From Sphingomonas yabuuchiae (GTDB taxonomy: Bacteria; Pseudomonadota; Alphaproteobacteria; Sphingomonadales; Sphingomonadaceae), in assembly GCF_001477495.1 (NCBI RefSeq), contig NZ_LDTF01000020.1, forward strand, positions 1 through 42,688: DNA of 42,688 bases. Reading direction: 5' to 3'. The notes under the pieces were generated by a model, which did not search any database, was not told the origin of the DNA, and was given only the letters and a program-made list of their open reading frames with translations. Shown here piece after piece: positions 1 through 8,216 of the stretch (the stretch's first letter is position 1; every line of letters starts with the position of its first letter). Position numbers and translations under genes: made by a program.

Positions 1-98
1 AGCAGGGCGTAGCCGAAATCCGGCGTCGAGCCGAGCGGATCGTCGTACACCATGTCGTCGGCGTCCGACGGGCTGATCCAGGGCAGAGGCTTGCTCAT
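1..98 (-). CDS. Partial CDS, N-terminus of an unknown protein
   Basis: The first 32 or so residues of a protein that runs off the left edge; it begins MSKPLPWISPSD and is acidic (DADDMVYDDP). The start ATG (98-96) overlaps the stop of the upstream gene as TGATG, so the two are translationally coupled. It is the last visible member of a minus-strand run that includes secreted and membrane proteins next to a relaxase. No family recognised from the visible part. Confidence 0.6.
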   Translation of the reverse strand, partial: MSKPLPWISPSDADDMVYDDPLGSTPDFGYAL

Positions 99-634
99 CA
101 GCGATCCCCCCAGACAGCGCCAAGGAAAGCATCCGCTCGCGCCAGCCCAGGTTTTAGATCGCAGCCGCCATCAGCGGCGGACAGCCGGGCCGGCCTCATC
201 GGGCGCAAACGACCAGGGGAAAGGCGGAAAATCGCGTCGCTCTCGTCCGGTTCTGCAGGATCGGGCACCAGCCACGCCTCGTTGCTGCGTGAAAGCCAGA
301 GCCGGCGGGCATGATGCCAGACGGTGCCATGGCGCTGCCACTCGCCGACCGCACAGTAGATGGTTCGATGTCCGGCGCTCGACGCTTTCACCACCAGTGC
401 ATCGCACCTGGCGACGCGGGTTCCTCGCTCGACGGTGTCGAGATCCCCGCGTGACGGCTCGATCGACGGCACCAGCAGAAGTTCGGCGGCGGCGATGTGC
501 AGGTAATTCCGAAAGGGCGGCGGGATGATCGGCACCGACCGGTCGATCCGCCAACCGGCGCGCTCGGCGATGGCCAGCGCTCCGGACAGGGCGCGCGCCT
601 TTGCGAGCTCGCGCTCTCGATTTACGATGTACAT
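98..634 (-). CDS. Hypothetical protein, 178 aa
   Basis: I do not recognise the family. The start MYIVNRERELAKARAL at 634 is preferred because AAGGA sits six bases upstream; the open frame extends further but into arginine-rich sequence typical of non-coding GC-rich DNA. No signal peptide or membrane segment is visible, so a cytoplasmic location is likely. The middle carries a possible small beta fold (TIYCAVGEWQRHGTVWHHARRLWL). Its stop overlaps the next start, indicating a shared transcript with the gene at 1-98. Its position among mobilisation-region genes suggests an accessory role in the element, but nothing in the sequence proves it. Confidence 0.65.
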   Translation of the reverse strand: MYIVNRERELAKARALSGALAIAERAGWRIDRSVPIIPPPFRNYLHIAAAELLLVPSIEPSRGDLDTVERGTRVARCDALVVKASSAGHRTIYCAVGEWQRHGTVWHHARRLWLSRSNEAWLVPDPAEPDESDAIFRLSPGRLRPMRPARLSAADGGCDLKPGLARADAFLGAVWGDR

Positions 635-836
635 GGAAGTCCTTGACATTGTGCGGGAGCGGCGGGCTGCTCGCCGGCCCCGCACCATCATTTCGCCTCT
701 ACGGCACAGCCGCAGGCACCTTCCAAACCATCATCCCGGCCGGGCCGGCCGGTCTACCTTCGCCTTTGCGATGAAGGCGCATCGTCATTCGACCGAATGC
801 AGGAAAAGGTTGGTCAAACCTTCGTGATCATCAGGA

Positions 837-1262
837 TTACGAGCCGCAGATCATCGATCCGCGCAGCCGGATCGTCACGTTGCGACGGGTGACGATCAGC
901 ACCGCGTCGGTAGTGACCGTTTCGTAACCCATCGCCCGGATCCGGGCGGTGTCCACGACCCGGATGGTCAGGACATCGGCCCGCCAGGCGTCATGGGTGA
1001 ACGGGAAAAGGGGCTTTGCATCGCGTCGCGGTTTCAGGATGACGATGCGACCGCGGACTTTGGTCATCGCCGTGTTACCGGCAGCGACGAAGTGGATCGG
1101 TCCGCCTCGACGCGGCGACCAGTAGCAACCGGTCCCGTCGAGTTTGGCCGCCCGCCAGTCGGCCATCGTCGTTGCCTCCAGCACGACCGGTCGAGGTGCA
1201 GCAGCCACTGTGACGGTGGGTATCAATGCCGCGACTATGCGCAGCGTCAGCCGATACCTCAT
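837..1262 (-). CDS. Hypothetical secreted protein, 141 aa
   Basis: The N-terminus MRYRLTLRIVAALIPTVTVAAAPRP looks like a Sec signal peptide with cleavage near residue 22, so the product is probably periplasmic. The mature part is short and rich in beta-type residues, with one cysteine in GTGCYW and another near the C-terminus (MICGS). The ATG overlaps the stop of the upstream membrane-protein gene by four bases (ATGA), so the two are co-translated. Function unknown; the pairing with a membrane protein suggests an envelope-associated complex, which is inference. Confidence 0.65.
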   Translation of the reverse strand: MRYRLTLRIVAALIPTVTVAAAPRPVVLEATTMADWRAAKLDGTGCYWSPRRGGPIHFVAAGNTAMTKVRGRIVILKPRRDAKPLFPFTHDAWRADVLTIRVVDTARIRAMGYETVTTDAVLIVTRRNVTIRLRGSMICGS

Positions 1263-1714
1263 GCGTCCACCTCAATGACGCTGCGCTCGCCCATGATCCG
1301 GTGCGAGCGGGCGACCTGCGCGCCCAGCGCCCGCTGCACCAGCCAGAAGAACCCGGCGGTTGCCGCCTGCGGCCATTCCCCCGCCAGCCAGCGGTCGATA
1401 CGGAACTGGGCTGCAACAAGGCCGATGGCGAATGCCGCGGCAGCCCACCACATCGCCAGCCGCGCGGCGAGATAGACGCCGTCCACGATCCACAACCGCA
1501 GTCGGGATGCCGCCGGATGCCAGATCGCCCAACCGAACAGCGCCAGCGGCGCAGCCGCCGCGGCGCCATAGGCCATCGCCGGGTCGAGGTTCGCCGCCGC
1601 CAGACGATAGGCGAGGAACGCGACCCCGCCCAGCAGCAGCGTAGCACCGGCGGCGCGGAAAAAACCGATCCTGCCGAGCACATCGCCCAGGATCATGCCG
1701 ATGAGGTAGGGCAT
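1259..1714 (-). CDS. Hypothetical integral membrane protein, 151 aa
   Basis: Several hydrophobic stretches are visible: residues about 5-40, 47-66, 75-105 and 118-130, so three or four membrane spans in the inner membrane. A GGAG motif lies six bases upstream of the ATG at 1714. Overlap with the following secreted-protein gene (ATGA) places both in one operon with the gene at 1727-2365, which ends only 12 bases upstream. Family not recognised. Small polytopic proteins of this kind occur in conjugation and secretion clusters, but no diagnostic motif is present. Confidence 0.7.
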   Translation of the reverse strand: MPYLIGMILGDVLGRIGFFRAAGATLLLGGVAFLAYRLAAANLDPAMAYGAAAAAPLALFGWAIWHPAASRLRLWIVDGVYLAARLAMWWAAAAFAIGLVAAQFRIDRWLAGEWPQAATAGFFWLVQRALGAQVARSHRIMGERSVIEVDA

Positions 1715-1726
1715 CTGCCGCTCCGC

Positions 1727-2365
1727 TTAAAAAGAGGTGCCGACTGTGCCGAGCCGGGCAGTCACCGCCCGGTCGACCAGCGCGCGGGCTTCACGGTCCG
1801 CCGCGCTGCTTGGCGACAGCGTCAGGTGCATGCCGGTCGAGTCCACCTCGAGCGACATCGTCTCGCCGAGCTTGCCCTGCGGTGCGATCAGTAGCCGTTG
1901 GCGCGGGCCATAGATCGATGGGCCGTAGCGAGCGATCACCTCGGCACGGATCTGCTCGTGACTGCGGCCAGCTTGCGGCGCCCGATACTGGACCAGACCA
2001 ACCCGGCCACCGTCCGGCGTCGGGGTGACATTGAGCGAGACGCTCTCTTCGCCCTTGGCGGCGCTATAGCTGTACACGCCCGACCGTGCGGAGTTTGGCG
2101 GCATCTGATCGCGACGTCGGGCAACCGCATCCGCCACGACCTCTGCCCAGCTATCGCCGGGATTGGCACGCACTGTCCACCCCGTCCGCTGCAGCAGCGC
2201 CACTGCGTCGGCCGCCTCCATACCGGGGCGGATGCCGGCAATGTCGAGCGTCTTGGCCGGCCTGGGTGCCGTCTTAATCGGCTGTGCTGCGCTCGGTACG
2301 CTGACCATACCGCCTATCGCCAGCAGCATCATGGTCGGGATCGCCATCGTTCTGATCATCGTCAT
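1727..2365 (-). CDS. Hypothetical secreted protein, 212 aa
   Basis: From MTMIRTMAIPTMMLLAIGG the protein has a Sec signal peptide ending near VPSAAQP, so export to the periplasm is expected. The mature N-terminal part (LDIAGIRPGMEAADAVALL) resembles the start of small periplasmic domains in which a conserved G-M turn follows a beta strand, and is followed by a mixed alpha/beta region. The start at 2365 was chosen over the longer frame because it gives a clean signal peptide. It is the first gene of the minus-strand group that continues to position 1. Function unknown. Confidence 0.65.
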   Translation of the reverse strand: MTMIRTMAIPTMMLLAIGGMVSVPSAAQPIKTAPRPAKTLDIAGIRPGMEAADAVALLQRTGWTVRANPGDSWAEVVADAVARRRDQMPPNSARSGVYSYSAAKGEESVSLNVTPTPDGGRVGLVQYRAPQAGRSHEQIRAEVIARYGPSIYGPRQRLLIAPQGKLGETMSLEVDSTGMHLTLSPSSAADREARALVDRAVTARLGTVGTSF

Positions 2366-2499
2366 CTTTCTCGTTCGTAGGACGCGCGACATCGTTCGCC
2401 GGAAAGCCATCCCGACGTCGCGAGTTTTGGTGGTGTTAGACTTGGTCGCCGACTGGCAGCCTCAGCCCACAGGCGGTGCGCGTGCGGCTAGGTGGCAGG

Positions 2500-4755
2500 T
2501 CATCGCAGCACCAGCGTCAAGTATCCCGCCGTGTCGGTCGCACCTGCGACATGGCCGGCATCGAAAGCGCGGGCGATGCCGAAGCGCAGCGACGACATCG
2601 GCGACAGTGCCGCCGACCAGCTGAGCTCCACATCCAGTTCGCGCGCAGATGGGGCCAGATCGACCACCGCCGTCCGCGTCGCCAGCGCCCCCGACATCAG
2701 GTCGTAGGTCACCGGCACCAGCATAGTGGCCCGCGCGCGTTCAACATGAAGGGGTGAGGACAGACCGAGCGTTGCCATACCACCGAGCAGGCCGCGCGAG
2801 CCTTCGACTGCGAAGGCAGTGCTCAACAGTGGCTGGTCAAAGCGCATCATGGACGATCCGCCCGAAACGTGGGTGGTGGCAGCCGTTGACCGCACCGAAA
2901 GCGCCACCCCCGCGATGGTATGCCGCATCGTCAGCGTCGCCATCGTCGTCGTGGCACCCTCCAGTCCGAGGTCCAGGCCGCCGCTCATCCCCAGCGCCCG
3001 GCCATGCTCGGCAAGGTTGGTCAGCTCCACGCCGATCCCAAGCGGCGTCGTCACTGCGATAGTGCGCTGCCCGGTACGACGATCGCGCGAGATGCCGGAG
3101 GCGAACGATGCCGACCAGCCCGAGCCGCTCCAGCTCGACGTCATTCCGACCGGTGTCGCGCCGATCCCGCGCAACGGCGTTCCGGTAAGGCTGGCACCTC
3201 CGTCAATCGCGACGTTCGCGCCCAGCGTGACCGTCTGCCCCCGTGCCGGAGAAAAGGAGGCAAAAGCCGGGCGGTTGAATCGCGCGCCCTGCCAATAACC
3301 CGTGGTCGTCGCCGGCGATACGAAGCCGAACCTTGCATCGGTCGGGTTAGGCGTCAGCCAAGGCGGATCGACCGGCGTCAGCATCGCACCGGCCAAGAGC
3401 CCAGAGCTCTGCGCGCGGATGCCGGATGCACCCGTCATGTGGAAGTCCCGGCCATAACGGTCGAGCACTGTCATGCCGGCAACCTTGTCGCCCAACGCCG
3501 CCGCACCGGCGCCACCACCGAACGGACCCGAGACGGTAAGCGAGGAGTAGCGGGCCAATACGGTCTGCGCGGCCGCGAAGGCAGCAGCAGGCGCCTGCGC
3601 CTGCATCGCCTTTTCGATGTTGAGAATGCCCGCGCCAAAGATCGGATCGACGCCCGGCGCACCGGCGTCGGTGGCGGTGTCGAGCAAGATGCGGCTGATC
3701 GCCTTGCCGCCAAGCTGCGGCCAATATTGCTTGAGTAGCGCCGCCGCACCGGCGACTGCGGGAGCAGCGAAGCTGTTGCCGGTCACCGTCACAATCGCGC
3801 CGCTTTCATCCATGGTCTGCACAGCGTTGCCGCCCGCCGCGATCATACGATCGGCGAGCGGGCCTGGGCTTCCGTTGGCGCTACGCGGATTGCCGTTGCG
3901 GTCGACGCCGATCGCAAACAGGAACCAGTCCTTGTTGGCACGATCTGTGCCGATGAGGTTTTCGGCGAATTGACCGGTGAAGCTGTCTTCGTCGGTGAAA
4001 TTTGAGATGGACTGTACGAATAGCCGGTCGGCCTGTCGCACGGCGTCCATCGCCGCACGCTGGTCGATCGCCTGCTGTCCGGCAACGCTTCCGTTAGCGC
4101 TCAGGTTGATGACGAACGCCCCCTTGTCGAGAGCGTAGCGGATGGCGGGCGCAAGCAGCGCGGGGTTCGGCCCACTTCCTTCCGGCACGGCGCCGGATGA
4201 GGGCGTCACGTTCGACATGTCCGGCCCGCTGATCTTGAGCGCCAGGATCGTCGCATCAGGCGCCACACCCTGAATGCCATTGCCGTCGCGGGCACCGGCG
4301 GCGACGCCGGCGACCCTTGTGCCGTGACCAATCACATCCTTCACTTCGAAGCGGATCGTCTCAGCGGCGCAGGTGCCGCAGCGGGCAATCTTCTGGTCGA
4401 AGGCCGTACTGTCCGGCGAAATGCGCCCGGCGAATTCGCGGCCGGAGGTATTGATGCCGGTGTCGAGGATCGCGATCGTCACGCCCTTGCCGGTGATCCC
4501 TCGATCATAGGCATAGGCGGCTTTGGCGGACACAACCGAACCCGACGCCTGATACTCGGCGCTGCTGGCGGATGATGTTGGTGTCGGCGACGGCGTGGGA
4601 GTCGGTGACGGCGCCGGACTGGGTGTCGGGATCGACCCGGAAGAATTGATGCCACCGCCTCCACCGCATGCGGCGAGTACAAGCGTCACCGACGCGGCCG
4701 TTGAATTCCTGAAGATGGCAAGCCGTCTATTGCGGCTTCCGATAAGTGCACCCAC
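2500..4755 (-). CDS. S8 (subtilisin-type) serine protease, lipoprotein
   Basis: A secreted subtilase. Numbering from an upstream in-frame ATG at 4905, the catalytic triad is Asp148 (ILDTGIN), His194 (GHGTRVAG) and Ser378 (GNSFAAPAVAG). Before the domain come a lipobox LVLAAC, a poly-Gly stretch and a Pro/Thr/Ser linker, so a lipid-anchored enzyme on a flexible stalk is likely. About 350 residues follow the protease domain; they are beta-rich and end in YLTLVLR, but I cannot confirm an autotransporter barrel. The start is uncertain. GTG at 4755 gives a normal 30-residue lipoprotein signal. ATG at 4905, with GGGGAG upstream, would add 50 arginine-rich residues encoded through a strong hairpin. 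It faces the same way as the relaxase upstream. Confidence 0.85.
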   Translation of the reverse strand: MGALIGSRNRRLAIFRNSTAASVTLVLAACGGGGGINSSGSIPTPSPAPSPTPTPSPTPTSSASSAEYQASGSVVSAKAAYAYDRGITGKGVTIAILDTGINTSGREFAGRISPDSTAFDQKIARCGTCAAETIRFEVKDVIGHGTRVAGVAAGARDGNGIQGVAPDATILALKISGPDMSNVTPSSGAVPEGSGPNPALLAPAIRYALDKGAFVINLSANGSVAGQQAIDQRAAMDAVRQADRLFVQSISNFTDEDSFTGQFAENLIGTDRANKDWFLFAIGVDRNGNPRSANGSPGPLADRMIAAGGNAVQTMDESGAIVTVTGNSFAAPAVAGAAALLKQYWPQLGGKAISRILLDTATDAGAPGVDPIFGAGILNIEKAMQAQAPAAAFAAAQTVLARYSSLTVSGPFGGGAGAAALGDKVAGMTVLDRYGRDFHMTGASGIRAQSSGLLAGAMLTPVDPPWLTPNPTDARFGFVSPATTTGYWQGARFNRPAFASFSPARGQTVTLGANVAIDGGASLTGTPLRGIGATPVGMTSSWSGSGWSASFASGISRDRRTGQRTIAVTTPLGIGVELTNLAEHGRALGMSGGLDLGLEGATTTMATLTMRHTIAGVALSVRSTAATTHVSGGSSMMRFDQPLLSTAFAVEGSRGLLGGMATLGLSSPLHVERARATMLVPVTYDLMSGALATRTAVVDLAPSARELDVELSWSAALSPMSSLRFGIARAFDAGHVAGATDTAGYLTLVLR

Positions 4756-4798
4756 GCCCGCCCCCGTCCGCGTGGTGCCGATCGGCTTCCCCAGCCGG

Positions 4799-4830
4799 CG
4801 GCACCGCCTTGTAAATACGAGGCGGTGCCG
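4799..4830. repeat. Perfect 11-bp stem hairpin in the leader of the S8 protease gene
   Basis: CGGCACCGCCT (4799-4809) and AGGCGGTGCCG (4820-4830) are exact inverted repeats around a 10-base A/T-rich loop. No T-run follows on the minus strand, so it is not a classical terminator. It lies either in the 5' UTR of the protease gene (GTG start) or inside its N-terminal extension (ATG start). Confidence 0.7.
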
Positions 4831-5083
4831 GCCCGTGAGCCGGAGATTGGAAACCTGCGGAAAGACAGGCGCGAGCGTCTTTAGGCCCCGAAGAGCCTTG
4901 GACATACACGCCCGCTCCCCGGCCGAATGAAATTCGGGCCGGGCATACGGCGACTTTCCGACGAGGTTTCCACGCCTCGGTCCGCCTGCTGGCGAACGCT
5001 TCGACTCTACCCTGGGCAGGTTAACAATCTCAAGCGATGATCGTACCGCCTCGCCTGATCGCGCACGAAATAGTCTGCCGAGG

Positions 5084-7126
5084 TCACCGTTCGTGTTCGG
5101 ACTTCTGGGGGATCGCCGGTGTTTGGTCCTTATCGCGTCCCTTCGGTCGAGCGCGTGCCTGCTCGGAGTCGACGCTCTCCGCCTGCGCGAACACCCCACG
5201 CTGCTTGGTCGCCGTGGCGACTGGGAACAGGTCATCAGGCCGCGAAGCTGGTTCGGCTTCCGGAATGGTGGGATCGAGCGGGACGGTCGCTGACGGCAGC
5301 GCAGATACGCCAGTTGCTTGTTCAACCGCATCCATATCGACTACCCGCATCCGGACCGACTGCTGCTGCGCCGTATGAAGGTCCGCCAGATCGCTTTGCG
5401 CTTTCACAGTGGATTTGAGGCGCTGCCACACGCCCCGTTCGCGGGTCGGCAGGTCAGCATCGTCGATGTCGTACCGACCGTCGGCGTCCAGCCACACGCG
5501 ACCGCGTTTTCTCCGCAGCATCGCCAGCGCCTCATCGTAGATTTCGCGCTGACGGCGCAGAGCGGCTTGATGTCGCGCCGCCTGCATCTCGCCGACGGTT
5601 GGACTTGGCGGGGGCGTCGGGGTCACGAAGGTTTCGCCATCCGTGCTCGAAGTCCGGTCGCCGCCGACCGTTCGCCCGGTATCGTGCCCGATAGCGATGG
5701 GGTGCTGCGGGATCGCTGCAACCCATGTGGCGATGTCGGCGACCGTCTGCACGGTGTGCGACCGCATACCCGCAAGATGAGTTCCCAGGACCTCACGGCG
5801 ATTTGCCAACTCGGATGCGCCCGCGGTTGCGCCGAGATCATGGCGCATCGACGTCAATCTCTGGCTGACTGCCGATCGCGCAGGCGTGAGTTTGGCTCGA
5901 GCAGCGCGGGTCGCCTGATCGGCGACGGACATTTGTCGTTCGAGATGATCCCGCATCTTCGCCTTCAACGCGGCGGGCGATGGCATGATCGCCTCAGCAT
6001 CCGACAGCTTGATGGCCATGCCTAAGCAACGGCGCCGCACGATCGCCCCGGCGCTGCCCAGCCATTTGGCGGCGTCGACCAAGCCGGTGCTGACCTGCCG
6101 GAGCTGATCCTGCAGGATCAGAAGCGAGGCATGACGGTCGTCAGCGGCCGCCAAACGCCGCGCCGCCCAGGTTGCTTGCTGTCCGACCTTGCCCCGGATC
6201 GGCTGCGCCATACCGCGGTCGCGATTGGACAGCGGCGTGTAGCGCTTGTCGATGCCGGCTTCCCGCAGCGTCTCGTTGATCGCGACCACCACGGCACAAC
6301 GACGCTGCATGATCCCGGCCGGGGTGTTGATCTCGGTCCGCTTGGTGACGGCGAACTGCCATTCATAGGGTGCCACCCGCTGACAGGGCCGCATCGAATA
6401 GACCAGGTGCAGGTGGAAATTGCGTTGATCGCCTGCTGCGTCGGGCAGGTGAATGCCGACGGTATAGGCCAGCCCCAGCCTCTCCAACTGGCGGCAGATG
6501 CGCTTGACCGCCTGCCGCCGTTGCTCGGCGGTCAGTTCGGCGGGAAGCGCAATGACCTCGACCAAGTAGATATTGGCATTGGCCCGGTCTTTCGCCTCCA
6601 GCGCCTCCGACGCGCGGTAATGGGCGACGAGTTCGTTGCGATCGTCAGCGACATTCGACCACCAGCCGAGTTCGCCACCCTCCAGCGCTTCTTCGCGCAC
6701 GCTATACAGCGCGGCGCGCTCGGCTTCGCCAGCACGCCAGCGACGACCATTCTTCGAGCCGAAACCCCGCGCGGTGAAGGCAAAGTGGATCGAGTGACGG
6801 CCATCGGGCCCGCGCGCATTGGTCACACCGACCGTCCCCTTCAGCATCTGCGCCACCATGCGGGTGAACAGTTTGCGCGGCGTGCGTGATCTCGTACGCG
6901 GACGGTCACCTTCGGGCATTTTTATGTGCAGGCGGCGGCTGAGAAACGCCTCAGCCTCGCGGTCGCTCATCGCCTTGCGCCGCCGCCTGGCACCTTCGTC
7001 TGCACGCTCGGCGCTCGCTTCTTCACGCTTGCGGCGACTGGTCAGATGCCGAGCACTGCGGGCATCGGCAAGCGCTTGGGCGGCTTCCCTGTTACCTGCC
7101 TTCAGCTCCGCATAGTCGATCGCCAC
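5084..7126 (-). CDS. MobA/MobL-family relaxase
   Basis: A conjugative relaxase that should nick one strand at oriT and become covalently attached to it. Numbering from a possible TTG start at 7147, the metal-binding histidines are H233 (VGIHLPD) and H245-x-H247 (NFHLHLVYSMR). A tyrosine in RAALYSVREE (about 148) is a candidate nucleophile. The following NANIYLVEVIALPAELT matches the helix-strand typical of MobA/MobL. The C-terminal 400 residues are helical and charged, probably for coupling or primase contacts. GTG at 7126, with GGAAG seven bases upstream, is a better start than TTG at 7147, which has no purine-rich site. It is divergent from the operon at 7331, and no type IV secretion genes are visible, so the element looks mobilisable rather than self-transmissible within this window. 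Confidence 0.85.
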   Translation of the reverse strand: MAIDYAELKAGNREAAQALADARSARHLTSRRKREEASAERADEGARRRRKAMSDREAEAFLSRRLHIKMPEGDRPRTRSRTPRKLFTRMVAQMLKGTVGVTNARGPDGRHSIHFAFTARGFGSKNGRRWRAGEAERAALYSVREEALEGGELGWWSNVADDRNELVAHYRASEALEAKDRANANIYLVEVIALPAELTAEQRRQAVKRICRQLERLGLAYTVGIHLPDAAGDQRNFHLHLVYSMRPCQRVAPYEWQFAVTKRTEINTPAGIMQRRCAVVVAINETLREAGIDKRYTPLSNRDRGMAQPIRGKVGQQATWAARRLAAADDRHASLLILQDQLRQVSTGLVDAAKWLGSAGAIVRRRCLGMAIKLSDAEAIMPSPAALKAKMRDHLERQMSVADQATRAARAKLTPARSAVSQRLTSMRHDLGATAGASELANRREVLGTHLAGMRSHTVQTVADIATWVAAIPQHPIAIGHDTGRTVGGDRTSSTDGETFVTPTPPPSPTVGEMQAARHQAALRRQREIYDEALAMLRRKRGRVWLDADGRYDIDDADLPTRERGVWQRLKSTVKAQSDLADLHTAQQQSVRMRVVDMDAVEQATGVSALPSATVPLDPTIPEAEPASRPDDLFPVATATKQRGVFAQAESVDSEQARARPKGRDKDQTPAIPQKSEHER

Positions 7127-7151
7127 TGCCAAACTTCCATCGTTCAATCAG

Positions 7152-7215
7152 GAGGGGGTGGGCGGATCGTTGTTCGGCTTTGGCAGAACAACACTTTATC
7201 GCGCACCACCCCCTC
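7152..7215. other. Candidate origin of transfer (oriT)
   Basis: Between the relaxase start and the divergent operon lies a perfect 10-bp inverted repeat, GAGGGGGTGG (7152-7161) and CCACCCCCTC (7206-7215). Inside it is a second short inverted repeat, TGTTC (7171-7175) with GAACA (7186-7190), followed by an A/T-rich step and TATCGCGCACC (7198-7208). That segment loosely resembles the MOBQ nick consensus TAAGTGCGCCCT. Location next to a relaxase and the nested repeats support oriT. The same DNA must also carry both divergent promoters, so operators are an alternative explanation. Confidence 0.4.
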
Positions 7216-7330
7216 TAACCTGTCACCTTCTGCCTTACTCCTGCTGGTGTCTCGTCAACTCAGCCCCGGAAAGATGCGCGCGGCGTCGATCAACTTTGTG
7301 CCACTAGGTTGACGCTTGGAGGCGACGGTC

Positions 7331-8008
7331 GTGAGTACCGCGACGGGCATGACCACCGCCCAAACCACTGCTGATCGCCTCCGCGATCTGGCTACCAATC
7401 TTGCCGCGAGCGAAGATCGCATTGCGGGCGAGGTCGCGATCGCGGCCACCAGCGCCGCCGAACTGCGGCGGCAATATCGCGCAGCGGACAAGCGGCGCGG
7501 CGGGCCGGGATCGACCGATGCCCGGAAGTACGCCCTCGGCTCGGCCCTCGTGCTGGTCGGGATCGACGGCAGCGACGACACCGCCTTGCTCGGGCTGATG
7601 GCGCATCCGGAACGGATGGCGCGCTGGATGCAGTCCGCCACGGCGGCCAGCGCCGGGCCAACGTTCGGCGATATCGTCCGCTGGATCTTCAGCGATCCCG
7701 CACGCCTGACCTGGTGCCAACAGTGGGGCGTGATCCTGCAATGGCGCAGGCGCGCCGCGCTATACGAACAGGAAGTGCGGCGCTTTATCGAGACCGGGCC
7801 ACTCGACCCGCGCGCGTCGTGGCGGCGCAAGCCGATCACCATCGGGCAGGCCGCGCTCATCGATGCGCTGGTCGGCCTGCTCGGCGAACCCGCCCCCGAT
7901 CTCGCAACCCGTGGCGCTGCCTTCGAATGGCTCCGCGCGCGCGGCGGCAATCCCGCTTTCTGGCGTGAGCCTTCGCTCCCGCCCCATCTGGAGGAAGACG
8001 ATGAATGA
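7331..8008 (+). CDS. Hypothetical protein, 225 aa, first gene of relaxase-divergent operon
   Basis: The start is GTG at 7331, with GGAGG eight bases upstream; the frame is open a little further. No signal peptide or membrane span is visible. The first 50 residues are helical (DRLRDLATNLAASEDRIAG). The rest is helical with tryptophan-rich segments (MARWMQSATA, DIVRWIFSDP, CQQWGVILQWRRRAALYEQE) and an acidic C-terminus (HLEEDDE). I do not recognise the family. Its stop overlaps the next start, and the gene is transcribed away from the relaxase, so it may be a mobilisation accessory or an unrelated passenger. Confidence 0.7.
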   Translation: MSTATGMTTAQTTADRLRDLATNLAASEDRIAGEVAIAATSAAELRRQYRAADKRRGGPGSTDARKYALGSALVLVGIDGSDDTALLGLMAHPERMARWMQSATAASAGPTFGDIVRWIFSDPARLTWCQQWGVILQWRRRAALYEQEVRRFIETGPLDPRASWRRKPITIGQAALIDALVGLLGEPAPDLATRGAAFEWLRARGGNPAFWREPSLPPHLEEDDE

Positions 8009-8216
8009 TGACCACCCATCGATAGATGAGGCATATGCTGCCCACCTGCGCCTCGAACGACGATTCAAGGACGCGATGGCCGCGTTCGATGCGGAGATCG
8101 CCGCAAAGCGGACCGGCCATGACGCCTATCGTCACGCCGAGGGACTGTGCAGGCGACTGGCGGAAAGCGCCGGGGCGCTGCAGGCGCGGATCGACGACAT
8201 AGTCGGCAAGCTGTGA
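8001..8216 (+). CDS. Hypothetical small helical protein, 71 aa
   Basis: Starts MNDDHPSIDEAYAAH, with GGAGG ten bases before the ATG inside the end of the upstream gene, and overlaps that gene by eight bases. The product is almost entirely helical and charged, probably coiled-coil (LERRFKDAMAAFDAEIAAK, CRRLAESAGALQARIDD). Its stop overlaps the next start as GTGA. The tight overlaps on both sides suggest that the three products are made in fixed ratio and may form a complex. No family recognised. Confidence 0.7.
   Translation: MNDDHPSIDEAYAAHLRLERRFKDAMAAFDAEIAAKRTGHDAYRHAEGLCRRLAESAGALQARIDDIVGKL

Noticed and set aside
4906..5331. N-terminal 140 residues of the longest frame of the S8 protease
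   Set aside because: Arginine/serine-rich, overlaps the relaxase C-terminus in another frame and has no ribosome site.
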